DNA from: an uncultured Oscillospiraceae bacterium
Lineage (GTDB): Bacteria > Bacillota > Clostridia > Oscillospirales > Oscillospiraceae
Length of the DNA: 23,481 nt
Assembly: GCA_934623575.1 (NCBI GenBank)
Contig: CAKTVL010000024.1
Span: 1-23,481, forward strand
Direction of reading: 5' to 3'
In this document: piece after piece, positions 12,670-20,361 of the stretch
How positions within the stretch are numbered: position 1 is the stretch's first letter
Layout of the letters: each line of letters opens with the position of its first letter
The notes under the pieces: generated by a model
Database searches by the model: none
Told to the model about the DNA's origin: nothing
The model's input: only the letters and a program-made list of their open reading frames with translations
Position numbers and translations under genes: made by a program

Positions 12670-15438
12670 ATGGAGTACAAGAAGACACTGAATATGCCCA
12701 AGAGCGGCTTTCCCATGCGCGCCGGCCTGCCCACGCGTGAGCCGGAGATGCTGAAGCATTGGGAAGAGCTGGATCTCTACAACGAGCTGCTGAAGAAGAA
12801 CGAGGGCAAGCCCCTGTTCTCCCTGCACGACGGCCCTCCGTTCTCCAACGGTGCGCTGCACATGGGCCACGCCCTGAACAAGTCCCTGAAGGACTTCATC
12901 ACCCGTATGTACGCCATGCGGGGCTACTACACCCCCTATATCCCCGGCTGGGACAACCACGGCATGCCCATCGAGAGCGCCATCATCAAGCAGAACAAGC
13001 TGAACCACAAGGCCATGAGCGTCTCCGAGTTCCGCTCTGCCTGCCATGAGTTCGCCGACCACTATATCGACGTCCAGCGGGACGGCTTCAAGCGCATGGG
13101 CGTGGTGGGCGACTGGGAGCACCCCTACAAGACCATGGACCCCGGCTTCGAGGCCCAGGAGGTCCGTGTGTTCGGCCAGATGTACAAGAACGGCCACATC
13201 TACAAGGGCCTGAAGCCCGTGTACTGGTGCCCCCACGACGAGACGGCCCTGGCCGAGGCTGAGATCGAGTATAAGGACGATCCCTGCACCACGGTGTATG
13301 TCAAGTTCCCCATGCATGACGATCTGGGCAAGCTGGGCCACCTGGACCACAGCAAGCTGTACTTCGTGATCTGGACCACCACTATCTGGACCCTGCCCGG
13401 CAACCTGGCCATCGCCCTGCATCCCGACGAGAGCTATGCGGTGGTGAAGGCCCCCAACGGCGAGATGTACATCATGGCCGAGGCGCTGACCGAGAAGGTC
13501 ATGAAGATCGGCGGCTTTGACAGCTACGAGATCGTGGAGTCCCACCCCGGCTCCTTCTTCGAGAATATGCTGGCCGACCATCCCTTCCTGCCCAAGACCA
13601 GCCGTCTGGTGCTGGCGGACTACGTCACCATGGACTCCGGTACCGGCTGCGTCCACACCGCGCCCGGCTTCGGCGCCGACGACTATGTCACCTGCAAGCG
13701 CTACGGCATGGACATGGTGGTGCCTGTGGACGATCAGGGCAAGCATACCGCCTACGCCGGCAAGTACGAGGGCATGACCACCGACGAGTCCAACCCCGTG
13801 ATCCTGCAGGATATGAAGGACAACGGCTCCCTGTTCGCCAGCGAGGACATCGTCCACAGCTATCCCCACTGCTGGCGCTGCAAGCAGCCCATTATCTTCC
13901 GCGCCACGCCCCAGTGGTTCTGCTCCGTGGACTCCTTCAAGGAGGAGGCCATCGCCGCCTGCGAGGACGTCCGCTGGGTGCCCGCCTGGGGCAAGGACCG
14001 TATGCGCTCCATGATCCTGGAGCGCACCGACTGGTGCATCAGCCGCCAGCGCCGGTGGGGCCTGCCTATCCCCGTGTTCTACTGCAAGGACTGCGGCAAG
14101 CCTGTCTGCACCCCGGAGACCATCGAGGCCGTGGCCTCCCTGTTTGAGAAGAAGGGCTCCAACGCCTGGTTCGACATGACCGCCGAGGAGATCCTGCCCG
14201 ACGGCTTCACCTGCCCCCATTGCGGCAAGAGCGCCGGCTTTGAGAAGGAGACCGACACCCTGGACGGCTGGTTCGACTCCGGCTCTACCCACTTCGCCGC
14301 CATGGAGCGCGACCAGCACTTCTGGCCCGCCACCATGTACATCGAGGGCCTTGACCAGTATCGCGGCTGGTTCCAGTCGTCCCTGCTGGTGGCCGTGGGC
14401 GCCCTGGGCCGCGGCGCTCCCTTCAAGGAGTGCGTTACCCATGGCTGGACTGTGGACGGCGAGGGCAAGGCCATGCACAAGTCTCTGGGCAACGGCATGG
14501 ACCCCGCCGAGATCTTCAACAAGTACGGCGCCGATCTGCTGCGTCTGTGGGCCGGCAGCTCCGACTATCATGTGGACGTCCGCTGCTCCGACGAGATCTT
14601 CAAGCAGCTGAGCCAGAACTACCTGAAGTTCCGCAACACCGCCAAGTTCTGCCTGGACAACCTGGTAGGCTTCGACGCCGACCATCTGGTAGAGCCGGAG
14701 GAGATGCTGCCCCTGGATAAGTGGGCTGTTACCCGACTGAACGACCTGCTGACCAAGGCCTACGCCGCCTACGACAACTACGAGTTCCATGTGGTCTCCC
14801 ACATGATCAACGACTTCTGCGTGGTGGATCTGAGCTCCTTCTACTTCGACATCCTGAAGGACCGCCTGTACTGCGACGAGGCCGACGGCCTCTCCCGCCG
14901 CAGCGCCCAGACCGCCCTGTTCCTGATCCTGGACGCCATGACCCGTATGTTCGCGCCCATCCTGGCCTTCACCTGTGACGAGATCTGGCTGGCTATGCCC
15001 CACCGCTCCTGCGACGACGCGCGCAACGTCCTGTTCAACGAGATGGTGCAGCCCTACTACGGCTACGCCCTCAGCGACGACGAGATGGCCAAGTGGGGCC
15101 GTATCGCCGCCCTGCGCACCGCCGTCAACGGCGCGCTGGAGACTGCCCGTGCCGACAAGACCATCGGCAAGAGCCTGGAGGCTGAGGTGGATCTGGCCGT
15201 TACGCCGGAGGATGGCTTCCTGGCATCCATGGACGCCGCCCAGGTGGCCGATCTGTTCATCGTCTCCCAGGTCCGCGTGGACGTGGACGCGGAGCAGAAG
15301 GTGGCCGTTCGCCCCGCCAACGGCGCCAAGTGTGCCCGCTGCTGGAAAGTCCTGCCCACCGTGGGCAGCGACGCCCAGCACCCCGACCTGTGCCCCCGCT
15401 GCGCCGCCGTGGTCAAAAAGCTCCCGGTCATTGAGTAA
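12670..15438 (+). CDS. ileS: Isoleucine--tRNA ligase
   Basis: Class Ia aminoacyl-tRNA synthetase of 922 aa that charges tRNA-Ile and edits misactivated valine. The HIGH motif is HMGH (64-67), the catalytic KMSKS loop is KAMHKS (600-605), the editing CP1 domain lies between, and a C-terminal zinc finger C888-x2-C891...C908-x2-C911 is present. Length and zinc finger mark the ordinary bacterial IleS1 type rather than the mupirocin-resistant IleS2. The ATG at 12670 follows AAAGGAG; the longer in-frame start at 12607 lies inside the T-box terminator and is rejected. Regulated by the T-box. The His in the KMSKS loop departs from the textbook Ser but, from memory, occurs in clostridial enzymes. Confidence 0.97.
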   Translation: MEYKKTLNMPKSGFPMRAGLPTREPEMLKHWEELDLYNELLKKNEGKPLFSLHDGPPFSNGALHMGHALNKSLKDFITRMYAMRGYYTPYIPGWDNHGMPIESAIIKQNKLNHKAMSVSEFRSACHEFADHYIDVQRDGFKRMGVVGDWEHPYKTMDPGFEAQEVRVFGQMYKNGHIYKGLKPVYWCPHDETALAEAEIEYKDDPCTTVYVKFPMHDDLGKLGHLDHSKLYFVIWTTTIWTLPGNLAIALHPDESYAVVKAPNGEMYIMAEALTEKVMKIGGFDSYEIVESHPGSFFENMLADHPFLPKTSRLVLADYVTMDSGTGCVHTAPGFGADDYVTCKRYGMDMVVPVDDQGKHTAYAGKYEGMTTDESNPVILQDMKDNGSLFASEDIVHSYPHCWRCKQPIIFRATPQWFCSVDSFKEEAIAACEDVRWVPAWGKDRMRSMILERTDWCISRQRRWGLPIPVFYCKDCGKPVCTPETIEAVASLFEKKGSNAWFDMTAEEILPDGFTCPHCGKSAGFEKETDTLDGWFDSGSTHFAAMERDQHFWPATMYIEGLDQYRGWFQSSLLVAVGALGRGAPFKECVTHGWTVDGEGKAMHKSLGNGMDPAEIFNKYGADLLRLWAGSSDYHVDVRCSDEIFKQLSQNYLKFRNTAKFCLDNLVGFDADHLVEPEEMLPLDKWAVTRLNDLLTKAYAAYDNYEFHVVSHMINDFCVVDLSSFYFDILKDRLYCDEADGLSRRSAQTALFLILDAMTRMFAPILAFTCDEIWLAMPHRSCDDARNVLFNEMVQPYYGYALSDDEMAKWGRIAALRTAVNGALETARADKTIGKSLEAEVDLAVTPEDGFLASMDAAQVADLFIVSQVRVDVDAEQKVAVRPANGAKCARCWKVLPTVGSDAQHPDLCPRCAAVVKKLPVIE

Positions 15439-15445
15439 ATGGCAT

Positions 15446-15481
15446 AAAAAAAGAAACCGCCGCCAGGCGGTTTCTTTTTTT
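15446..15481. terminator. Bidirectional intrinsic terminator
   Basis: Stem of at least nine GC/AT pairs (15453-15461 with 15466-15474), GCCA loop, A-run before and T-run after. It closes ileS on plus and the XRE gene on minus; the XRE stop codon (15480-15482) lies at its edge. Confidence 0.92.
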
Positions 15482-15686
15482 ATGCTTTATCGCTGCGTCC
15501 CAGAAGGTAGTCTACGGAAACGCCGTAATAATCTGCAAGCGTCAGCAGATGCCGCAGCGGCAGCTCATTTGCGCCGCGCTCATAGCGCGCATACATAGTT
15601 TGAGATGTGCCCAGTACGGCGGCGATGTCCTGCTGCGTTTTGTCGTGATCTTCCCGCAGATCACGCAGCCTGCGCTGGTATGTCAT
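15480..15686 (-). CDS. XRE-family HTH transcriptional regulator
   Basis: A 68-aa protein that is little more than a DNA-binding domain. The Cro/C1-type helix-turn-helix spans about residues 17-38 (TQQDIAAVLGTSQTMYARYE), followed by the family's typical end DYYGVSVDYLLGRSD (52-66). The ATG follows AAAGGAG. It is divergent from a 52-aa gene, and the AT-rich region between them carries two copies of a palindrome with the same half-site, the layout of a repressor controlling itself and its neighbour. Such pairs are common in prophages and integrative elements, but no integrase or other phage gene is here. Repressor function is inference from size and context. Confidence 0.9.
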   Translation of the reverse strand: MTYQRRLRDLREDHDKTQQDIAAVLGTSQTMYARYERGANELPLRHLLTLADYYGVSVDYLLGRSDKA

Positions 15687-15719
15687 ACTGCACCAACTCC
15701 TTTGGGCAGTATTTTACAA

Positions 15720-15735
15720 AGTAAATAAATTTACT
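15720..15735. promoter_or_regulatory. Operator palindrome 1 of the XRE module
   Basis: AGTAAAT-AA-ATTTACT, a perfect 7-2-7 inverted repeat. It has the same half-site as palindrome 2, with centres 25 bp apart, on the XRE side of the intergenic region. Confidence 0.72.
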
Positions 15736-15736
15736 A

Positions 15737-15765
15737 TTGATTTTAGTAAATATATTTACTAAAAT
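15737..15765 (+). promoter_or_regulatory. Promoter of the 52-aa gene with embedded operator
   Basis: TTGATT (15737-15742), 17-bp spacer, TAAAAT (15760-15765). Palindrome 2 fills the spacer, so bound repressor would block RNA polymerase. Confidence 0.75.
15741..15764. promoter_or_regulatory. Operator palindrome 2 of the XRE module
   Basis: Perfect 24-bp palindrome whose core AGTAAAT-AT-ATTTACT (15745-15760) repeats the half-sites of palindrome 1. It lies inside the promoter of the 52-aa gene. Confidence 0.78.
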
Positions 15766-15785
15766 GCAATAAAGGGGGTGAAGAG

Positions 15786-15944
15786 GTGACGGACTACAAA
15801 AAGATGTATCTGGCGGCGATGGATGCAATGGAAAAAGCAATTACACTGCTGGAAGAAGCGCAGCGGAAATGTGAGAATATCTATATTGAGACAGATGAAA
15901 CGGAGGAATGCCCGCGCGATGGGCAGAAGGATGAGACGAAATAA
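15786..15944 (+). CDS. Small 52-aa protein divergent from the XRE gene
   Basis: Starts at GTG 15786, five bases after AAAGGGGGTG (15771-15780), and ends at TAA 15942-15944. The product opens TDYKKMYLAAMDAMEKAITLL, is mostly helical with regular Leu/Ala/Met spacing over about residues 2-32 (coiled-coil or helical hairpin), and has a charged acidic tail rich in Glu, Asp and Lys. From memory, similar short helical proteins accompany phage-type repressors in clostridial prophages and conjugative elements. It has its own promoter, operator and terminator. Function unknown. Its codon use and AT-rich upstream region are unlike the GC-rich neighbours, suggesting an acquired module. Confidence 0.72.
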   Translation: MTDYKKMYLAAMDAMEKAITLLEEAQRKCENIYIETDETEECPRDGQKDETK

Positions 15945-15972
15945 AAAAGAAGCACCCGTAAGGGTGCTTCTT
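15945..15972. terminator. Bidirectional intrinsic terminator
   Basis: GAAGCACCC (15949-15957) pairs with GGGTGCTTC (15962-15970) around a GTAA loop, with an A-run on the left. On the minus strand this gives a T-run for tex; on plus the T-run is short. Confidence 0.85.
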
Positions 15973-15976
15973 CCGT

Positions 15977-18130
15977 TTACTCCTTCACCTGCTTCATGGA
16001 CAGGCTGATGCGGTGCTTTTTCTCGTCCACGTCCAGCACCACCACCTTCACGATGTCACCCACGGCCACTATCTCGGAGGGGTGCTTGATGAATTTATTG
16101 CTCACCTGAGAGATGTGCACCAGTCCATCCTGGTGGACGCCGATGTCCACAAACACGCCGAAGTCGATGACGTTGCGCACCGTGCCGGTGAGCACCATGC
16201 CGGGCTTCAGGTCCTTCATCTCCAGCACGTCCGTCCGCAGGATGGGCGCCGGCAGGTCGCTGCGCAGGTCGCGGCCCGGCTTCATCAGCTCCTTCACCAC
16301 GTCCCGCAACGTGGGCACGCCGATGCCCAGCTTTTCCGCCACGGCCGCTTCGCCCATGGTCTGCACCTTCTGCCCCAGCTGCGCCACGGCGCCCCGCCGC
16401 ACGTCCTCGTCGCTGAAGCCGCACAGCGCCAGCAGCTGCTCCGCCGCCGCGTAGCTCTCCGGATGCACGCCGGTGTTGTCCAGCACGTTCCCGCTCTCCG
16501 GTACCCGCAGGAAGCCCGCGCACTGCTCATAGGCCTTGGGCCCCAGCTTGGGCACCTTCAGCAGCCGCTTCCGGTCGGGGAAGGCGCCGTTGGCCTCCCG
16601 GTACGCCACGATGTTCTTCGCCGTGGTGCCGTTCAGCCCGGATACATAGCCCAGCAGGCTGGCGCTGGCGGTGTTCAGGTCAACACCCACGGCGTTGACG
16701 CAATCCTCCACCACGCCGCACAGCGTCTCGTCCAGCCGCTTCTGGGGCATGTCGTGCTGATACTGCCCCACGCCGATGGCCTTGGGGTCGATCTTCACCA
16801 GCTCCGCCAGCGGGTCCTGCAAGCGCCGGGCGATGGAGATGGCCGAGCGCAGGTTCACGTCGTATTCCGGGAATTCCTCCGCCGCCAGCTTTCCGGCGGA
16901 GTATACCGACGCCCCCGCCTCGTTGACGATCATATAGCTGACCCCCGGCAGCCCCTTCAGCATCTCCACGGTCATCTGCTCCGTCTCCCGGCTGGCGGTG
17001 CCGTTGCCGATGGCGATGTGGGCCACGCCGTGCTTCCGGCAAAGGGCCGTCAGTTTGGCGATGGCCTCCCGCTTCTGCCGCTCGCCGTAGGTAGGATATA
17101 CCACCGTGGTGTCCAGCACCTTGCCGGTGCCGTCGATCACCGCCACCTTGCAGCCGTGGGCATAGCCAGGGTCCAGCCCCATGGTCACATGGCCCTTGAC
17201 CGGCGGCTGCAGCAAAAGTGGCTTCAGGTTCAGGGCGAACTGCCCGATGGCGCCCTCGCTGGCGCTCTCCGTCAGCGTGGAGCGGGCCTCCCGCTCCAGT
17301 GAGGGATAGATCAGTCGGTCGTAGGCGTCCTCACAGGCGTCCCTGATAAACGCCATGGCCGCGGAGCCGGGCTTTACCACCGCCCGCCGCAGCAGGGGCA
17401 GCGCCGTCTCCCGGTCCAGCAGCACCGTGACGGTGAGGAAGCCCTCCTTCTCGCCCCGGTTGACGGCCAGTATCTGGTGCCCCGCCAGCTTGGGCAGCGG
17501 CTGGTCAAAGTCGTAGTACAGCCGGTAGACCGAGTCCTCCCCCTTGGCGGCCAGGCTCCTCAGGTGCCCCTGCCGCAGCAGCAGGCCCCGCAGCGATTTG
17601 CGGATGTCCGCGTCGTCGCTGATGATCTCCGCGATGATGTCGTTGGCGCCCCGCAGGGCCTCGGCGACGGTCTCCACGCCCTTCTCCGGATCGATATAGT
17701 CCTGGGCGGCGTCCTCCGGCGCGGGGCAGTCCTTCTTCTGGGCCAACAGCAGCAGCGCCAGCGGCTCCAGCCCCTTCTCCCGGGCCACGGTGGCCCGTGT
17801 CCGCCGCTTCTGCTTGTAGGGGCGGTACAGGTCCTCCACCTCCGCCAGCGTGGCCGCGCCGTCGATGGCCGCCGCCAGCTCGTCGGTGAGCTTGCCCTGT
17901 CCCTCGATGGTGGACTTGACCTCCTGCCGCCGCTTGTCCAGGTTCCGCAGGTACTGCAGCCGGTCCTCCAGTTTCCGCAGGGTGGTGTCGTCCATGGAGC
18001 CGTGCTGCTCCTTCCGGTACCGGGCGATAAACGGTATGGTGCTGCCCTCGTCCAGCAGGGCGATGACGTTCTCCACATACTGGACCGGCTGGCCCAGCTC
18101 CGCGGCCAGCAGTTGTGCGATGCTTTGCAT
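15977..18130 (-). CDS. tex: Tex family RNA-binding S1 protein (YhgF-like)
   Basis: Cytoplasmic nucleic-acid-binding protein of 717 aa linked to transcription in other bacteria. Domains in order: N-terminal Tex helical region (1-190), with IPFIARYRKE near residue 35 and LYRPYKQKRRTRA near 105; a YqgF/RNase H-like domain from about 316 (MGLDPGYAHGCK); a helix-hairpin-helix region at about 480-540 (LNTASASLLGYVSGLN, then LKVPKLGPKAYEQCAGFLR); and a C-terminal S1 RNA-binding domain from about 640 (GVFVDIGVHQDGLVHISQ). All are present and the length is close to that of family members. The ATG at 18130 follows AAAGGAG. It lies 54 bp downstream of the DUF1846 gene on the same strand, with a hairpin in the gap, and probably shares its promoter. 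Confidence 0.95.
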   Translation of the reverse strand: MQSIAQLLAAELGQPVQYVENVIALLDEGSTIPFIARYRKEQHGSMDDTTLRKLEDRLQYLRNLDKRRQEVKSTIEGQGKLTDELAAAIDGAATLAEVEDLYRPYKQKRRTRATVAREKGLEPLALLLLAQKKDCPAPEDAAQDYIDPEKGVETVAEALRGANDIIAEIISDDADIRKSLRGLLLRQGHLRSLAAKGEDSVYRLYYDFDQPLPKLAGHQILAVNRGEKEGFLTVTVLLDRETALPLLRRAVVKPGSAAMAFIRDACEDAYDRLIYPSLEREARSTLTESASEGAIGQFALNLKPLLLQPPVKGHVTMGLDPGYAHGCKVAVIDGTGKVLDTTVVYPTYGERQKREAIAKLTALCRKHGVAHIAIGNGTASRETEQMTVEMLKGLPGVSYMIVNEAGASVYSAGKLAAEEFPEYDVNLRSAISIARRLQDPLAELVKIDPKAIGVGQYQHDMPQKRLDETLCGVVEDCVNAVGVDLNTASASLLGYVSGLNGTTAKNIVAYREANGAFPDRKRLLKVPKLGPKAYEQCAGFLRVPESGNVLDNTGVHPESYAAAEQLLALCGFSDEDVRRGAVAQLGQKVQTMGEAAVAEKLGIGVPTLRDVVKELMKPGRDLRSDLPAPILRTDVLEMKDLKPGMVLTGTVRNVIDFGVFVDIGVHQDGLVHISQVSNKFIKHPSEIVAVGDIVKVVVLDVDEKKHRISLSMKQVKE

Positions 18131-18149
18131 ACGATCTCCTTTCAGACGA

Positions 18150-18176
18150 CTTTGCCCGCGCACAGCGCGGGCAAAG
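18150..18176 (-). repeat. Intercistronic hairpin between the DUF1846 gene and tex
   Basis: Perfect 12-bp stem CTTTGCCCGCGC with its reverse complement, 3-base loop. No T-run follows on the minus strand, so it is not a standard terminator. It may stabilise or process the mRNA. Confidence 0.65.
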
Positions 18177-18184
18177 AGAGTGGT

Positions 18185-19666
18185 TTACTTGTGATACAGG
18201 CCCTTGACCTCGTATTTCGGCTCACAGCTGACGTTGATGTCCAGCCGTTTGTACAGCTTGGCGTCCTCTTCGGAGATGATCACCGAGAAGTGGGCGTCGC
18301 AGCCCCGCAGGTTTTTCAGCTGCGCCTGCACCATGGCCGCCAGCGGGTTGGTCAGGCCGGAGATGGCCAGGGCGATCAGCACCTCGTCCGAGTGCAGCCG
18401 GGGGTTCCGGTGGCCCAGGCAGCCGGTCTTCATGGCGCTGATAGGCTCGATCACCGACGGCGGGATCAGGTCCAGCTTGTGGTCGATGCCCGCCATCTTC
18501 TTCAGGGCGTTCAGCAGCAGCGCCGCCGACGCGCCCAGCAGGGGAGAGGTCTTGCCGGTGACCACACTGCCGTCCGGCAGCACCATGGCGCCCGCCGGCT
18601 TGCCGGTGGCCTCCGCCTTGTCCAGCGAGGCCGCCACCGCCGGGCAGATCTCCGGCGTCACACCCGCCTGCTGCATTACCAGCTCCAGCTTGCGCACCAC
18701 GCACTCATCGGCCTGGCCTCTGGCCCGGTCCACGCACCCGGCGTAGTACCGCCGCAGGATCTCCATCCGGCTGGCCTCCTGACACACCGCGTCGTCCACG
18801 ATGGCGAAGCCCGCCATGTTCACACCCATGTCCGTGGGGGACTTGTAGGGGCATTCGCCCTGGATCATCCGGAACATGGCCGCCAGCACCGGGAAGATCT
18901 CCACGTCCCGGTTGTAGTTCACCGTGGTCTCGCCGTAGGCCTCCAGGTGGAACGGGTCGATCATGTTCACGTCGTTGAGGTCCGCCGTGGCCGCCTCATA
19001 GGCCAGGTTCACCGGGTGCTTCAGCGGCAGGTTCCAGATGGGGAATGTCTCATACTTGGCGTAGCCTGCCCGGATGCCCCGGCGGTTGTCGTGGTACAGC
19101 TGGCTCAGGCAGGTGGCCATCTTGCCGCTGCCGGGGCCGGGGGCCGTCACCACGATCAGCGGCCGCGTGGTCTCGATATATTCGTTCTTACCCAGTCCCT
19201 CGTCGGACACGATGTGCGCCACGTCGGAGGGATAGCCCGCGATGGGATAGTGCTTGTAGCTCTTCACGCCCAGGTCGGAGAGCCGCTTGATAAAGGCGTC
19301 TGCCGCCGGCTGCCCGGCGTACTGGGTGATGACCACGCTGCCCACATAGAAGCCCAGGCCCCGGAACACGTCGATCAGCCGCAGCACGTCGGCGTCATAG
19401 CTGATGCCCAGGTCGCCGCGCATCTTGTTTTTCTCGATGTCCCCGGCGCATATCGCCACCACGATCTCCACGTCGTCCTTCAGCGTCTGCAGCATCCGGA
19501 TCTTGCTGTCCGGCTGGAAGCCCGGCAGTACCCGGGAGGCGTGGTAGTCGTCAAACAGCTTGCCGCCGAACTCCAGATACAGCTTGCCGCCGAACTGGGC
19601 GCGCCGCGCCGTGATGTGCTCCGCCTGCAATTGCAGATACTTCTCGTTGTCAAATCCGATCTTCAC
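18185..19666 (-). CDS. DUF1846 domain-containing protein
   Basis: A 493-aa cytoplasmic protein covering the whole DUF1846 family length. The start KIGFDNEKYLQLQAEHI, the segment GKLYLEFGGKLFDDYHASRVLPGF and a phosphate-loop-like TAPGPGSGK (174-182) with following KMATCLSQLYHD are characteristic. The loop suggests nucleotide binding; no biochemical function is firmly known to me. The start is taken as GTG at 19666, seven bases after AGAGGTG; the upstream in-frame TTG at 19690 has no such site. It heads a two-gene unit with tex. A perfect TATAAT lies upstream. Confidence 0.88.
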   Translation of the reverse strand: MKIGFDNEKYLQLQAEHITARRAQFGGKLYLEFGGKLFDDYHASRVLPGFQPDSKIRMLQTLKDDVEIVVAICAGDIEKNKMRGDLGISYDADVLRLIDVFRGLGFYVGSVVITQYAGQPAADAFIKRLSDLGVKSYKHYPIAGYPSDVAHIVSDEGLGKNEYIETTRPLIVVTAPGPGSGKMATCLSQLYHDNRRGIRAGYAKYETFPIWNLPLKHPVNLAYEAATADLNDVNMIDPFHLEAYGETTVNYNRDVEIFPVLAAMFRMIQGECPYKSPTDMGVNMAGFAIVDDAVCQEASRMEILRRYYAGCVDRARGQADECVVRKLELVMQQAGVTPEICPAVAASLDKAEATGKPAGAMVLPDGSVVTGKTSPLLGASAALLLNALKKMAGIDHKLDLIPPSVIEPISAMKTGCLGHRNPRLHSDEVLIALAISGLTNPLAAMVQAQLKNLRGCDAHFSVIISEEDAKLYKRLDINVSCEPKYEVKGLYHK

Positions 19667-19701
19667 CCAAATGCACCTCTGTCTCTCCAAAATTCCTGCC
19701 T

Positions 19702-19707
19702 ATTATA
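19702..19707 (-). promoter_or_regulatory. -10 element of the DUF1846-tex promoter
   Basis: TATAAT on the minus strand, 36 bp before the GTG. The -35 is poor (TTTCCC-like at the right distance), so an activator or weak promoter is possible. Confidence 0.5.
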
Positions 19708-19744
19708 CAACATCTTGTGGGGCAGGGAAAGAAAAAATCACCAC

Positions 19745-19758
19745 TTTCCCCGGGGAAA
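19745..19758. repeat. Perfect 14-bp palindrome in a divergent intergenic region
   Basis: TTTCCCCGGGGAAA with no spacer, between the divergent DUF1846 and 64-aa genes. A partial copy of its left half (ACTTTCCCC) recurs 25 bp to the right. Possible operator. Confidence 0.45.
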
Positions 19759-19799
19759 ATGTGACGAACTTTCCCCCGGTTTTTTGGCGAAACCCACCG

Positions 19800-19828
19800 T
19801 TGCTTTTTGACAGACGCAGAGGTATACT
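19800..19828 (+). promoter_or_regulatory. Sigma-A promoter of the 64-aa gene
   Basis: TTGCTT (19800-19805), 17-bp spacer, TATACT (19823-19828). A perfect TTGACA at 19807-19812 lacks a good -10 at 16-18 bp. Confidence 0.65.
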
Positions 19829-19862
19829 AAAAAATACACCCCTATTGCATGGAGGTATCACG

Positions 19863-20057
19863 ATGCGTTTTCACGTTGTCTGGCGCAAGAGCCACGAGCC
19901 GGAGGAGGCCTACCGGGATTTCTTCGAGACCGACGATATTTTTGAGGCCAAGAGCTTTGCCATGCGCCTGGCCTATGACGAGACGAACCTGGTCTATGTC
20001 CGTGACGTCCAGCGGGACGAGATCGTCCGGGATTTCGATGCGGAGATCTACCGCTGA
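19863..20057 (+). CDS. Small acidic protein of unknown function (64 aa)
   Basis: Soluble 64-aa protein starting MRFHVVWRKSHEPEEAYRDF, with GGAGG eight bases upstream of the ATG. The sequence suggests a strand-helix-strand fold: an N-terminal strand (FHVVW), a Glu/Asp-rich helix over about 14-40 and a strand near LVYVRDV (43-49). No cysteines, signal peptide or membrane segment. An in-frame upstream extension to 19560 overlaps the divergent gene and is rejected. I do not recognise a family. It precedes a second unknown small gene, separated by a hairpin. Confidence 0.75.
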   Translation: MRFHVVWRKSHEPEEAYRDFFETDDIFEAKSFAMRLAYDETNLVYVRDVQRDEIVRDFDAEIYR

Positions 20058-20088
20058 ATACAGACGAACCAACAGAATGTAATGCGCG

Positions 20089-20122
20089 CCTCCGGCCATA
20101 CTAAGGCCGGAGGTGATTTTTT
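20089..20122 (+). terminator. Hairpin that is both terminator-like and overlaps a ribosome site
   Basis: CCTCCGGCC (20089-20097) pairs with GGCCGGAGG (20105-20113) around ATACTAA, followed by TGATTTTTT. The right arm contains GGAGGTGA, the ribosome binding site of the next gene, so folding would both stop transcription and hide the site. Confidence 0.75.
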
Positions 20123-20344
20123 ATGCCCAATCGCAAAAAGCAGGGCGGCTTTCCCTACGATGCCACGCCGGACGTTCACCACTTTCCCAGCGTGCCCCGC
20201 AGCAGCTTCGACCTGGTGAATATGTACGGCACCTATAATATCCAGCCCACCGCCGACACGGAGAACGTATTTCCGCTGATCGCCCCCGGTCTGCCCCGGG
20301 CCTACCGGGACATGAAGCTGGACAAGTCCGACCTGGAGCAGTGA
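20123..20344 (+). CDS. Small protein of unknown function (73 aa)
   Basis: A 73-aa soluble protein rich in Pro, Asp and aromatic residues, with little predicted regular structure (PDVHHFPSVPRSSFDLVNMY near 16-35, then GTYNIQPTADTENVFPLIAPG) and a charged C-terminus. No signal peptide, membrane helix or cysteine. The ATG follows GGAGGTGA with a six-T spacer; the site lies in a hairpin. I do not recognise the family. It is followed by two strong hairpins, so its transcript probably ends there. It could be cotranscribed with the 64-aa gene by read-through. Confidence 0.7.
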   Translation: MPNRKKQGGFPYDATPDVHHFPSVPRSSFDLVNMYGTYNIQPTADTENVFPLIAPGLPRAYRDMKLDKSDLEQ

Positions 20345-20361
20345 CAGAAATAATGTATTTT

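Noticed and set aside
12511..15381. 956-codon open frame antisense to ileS
   Set aside because: GC-rich codon bias leaves the complementary frame open; the sense frame is unmistakable IleS and the antisense product is low-complexity with no motifs.
17477..19810. 777-codon plus-strand frame over tex and the DUF1846 gene
   Set aside because: Spans two recognised genes on the opposite strand and their intergenic region.
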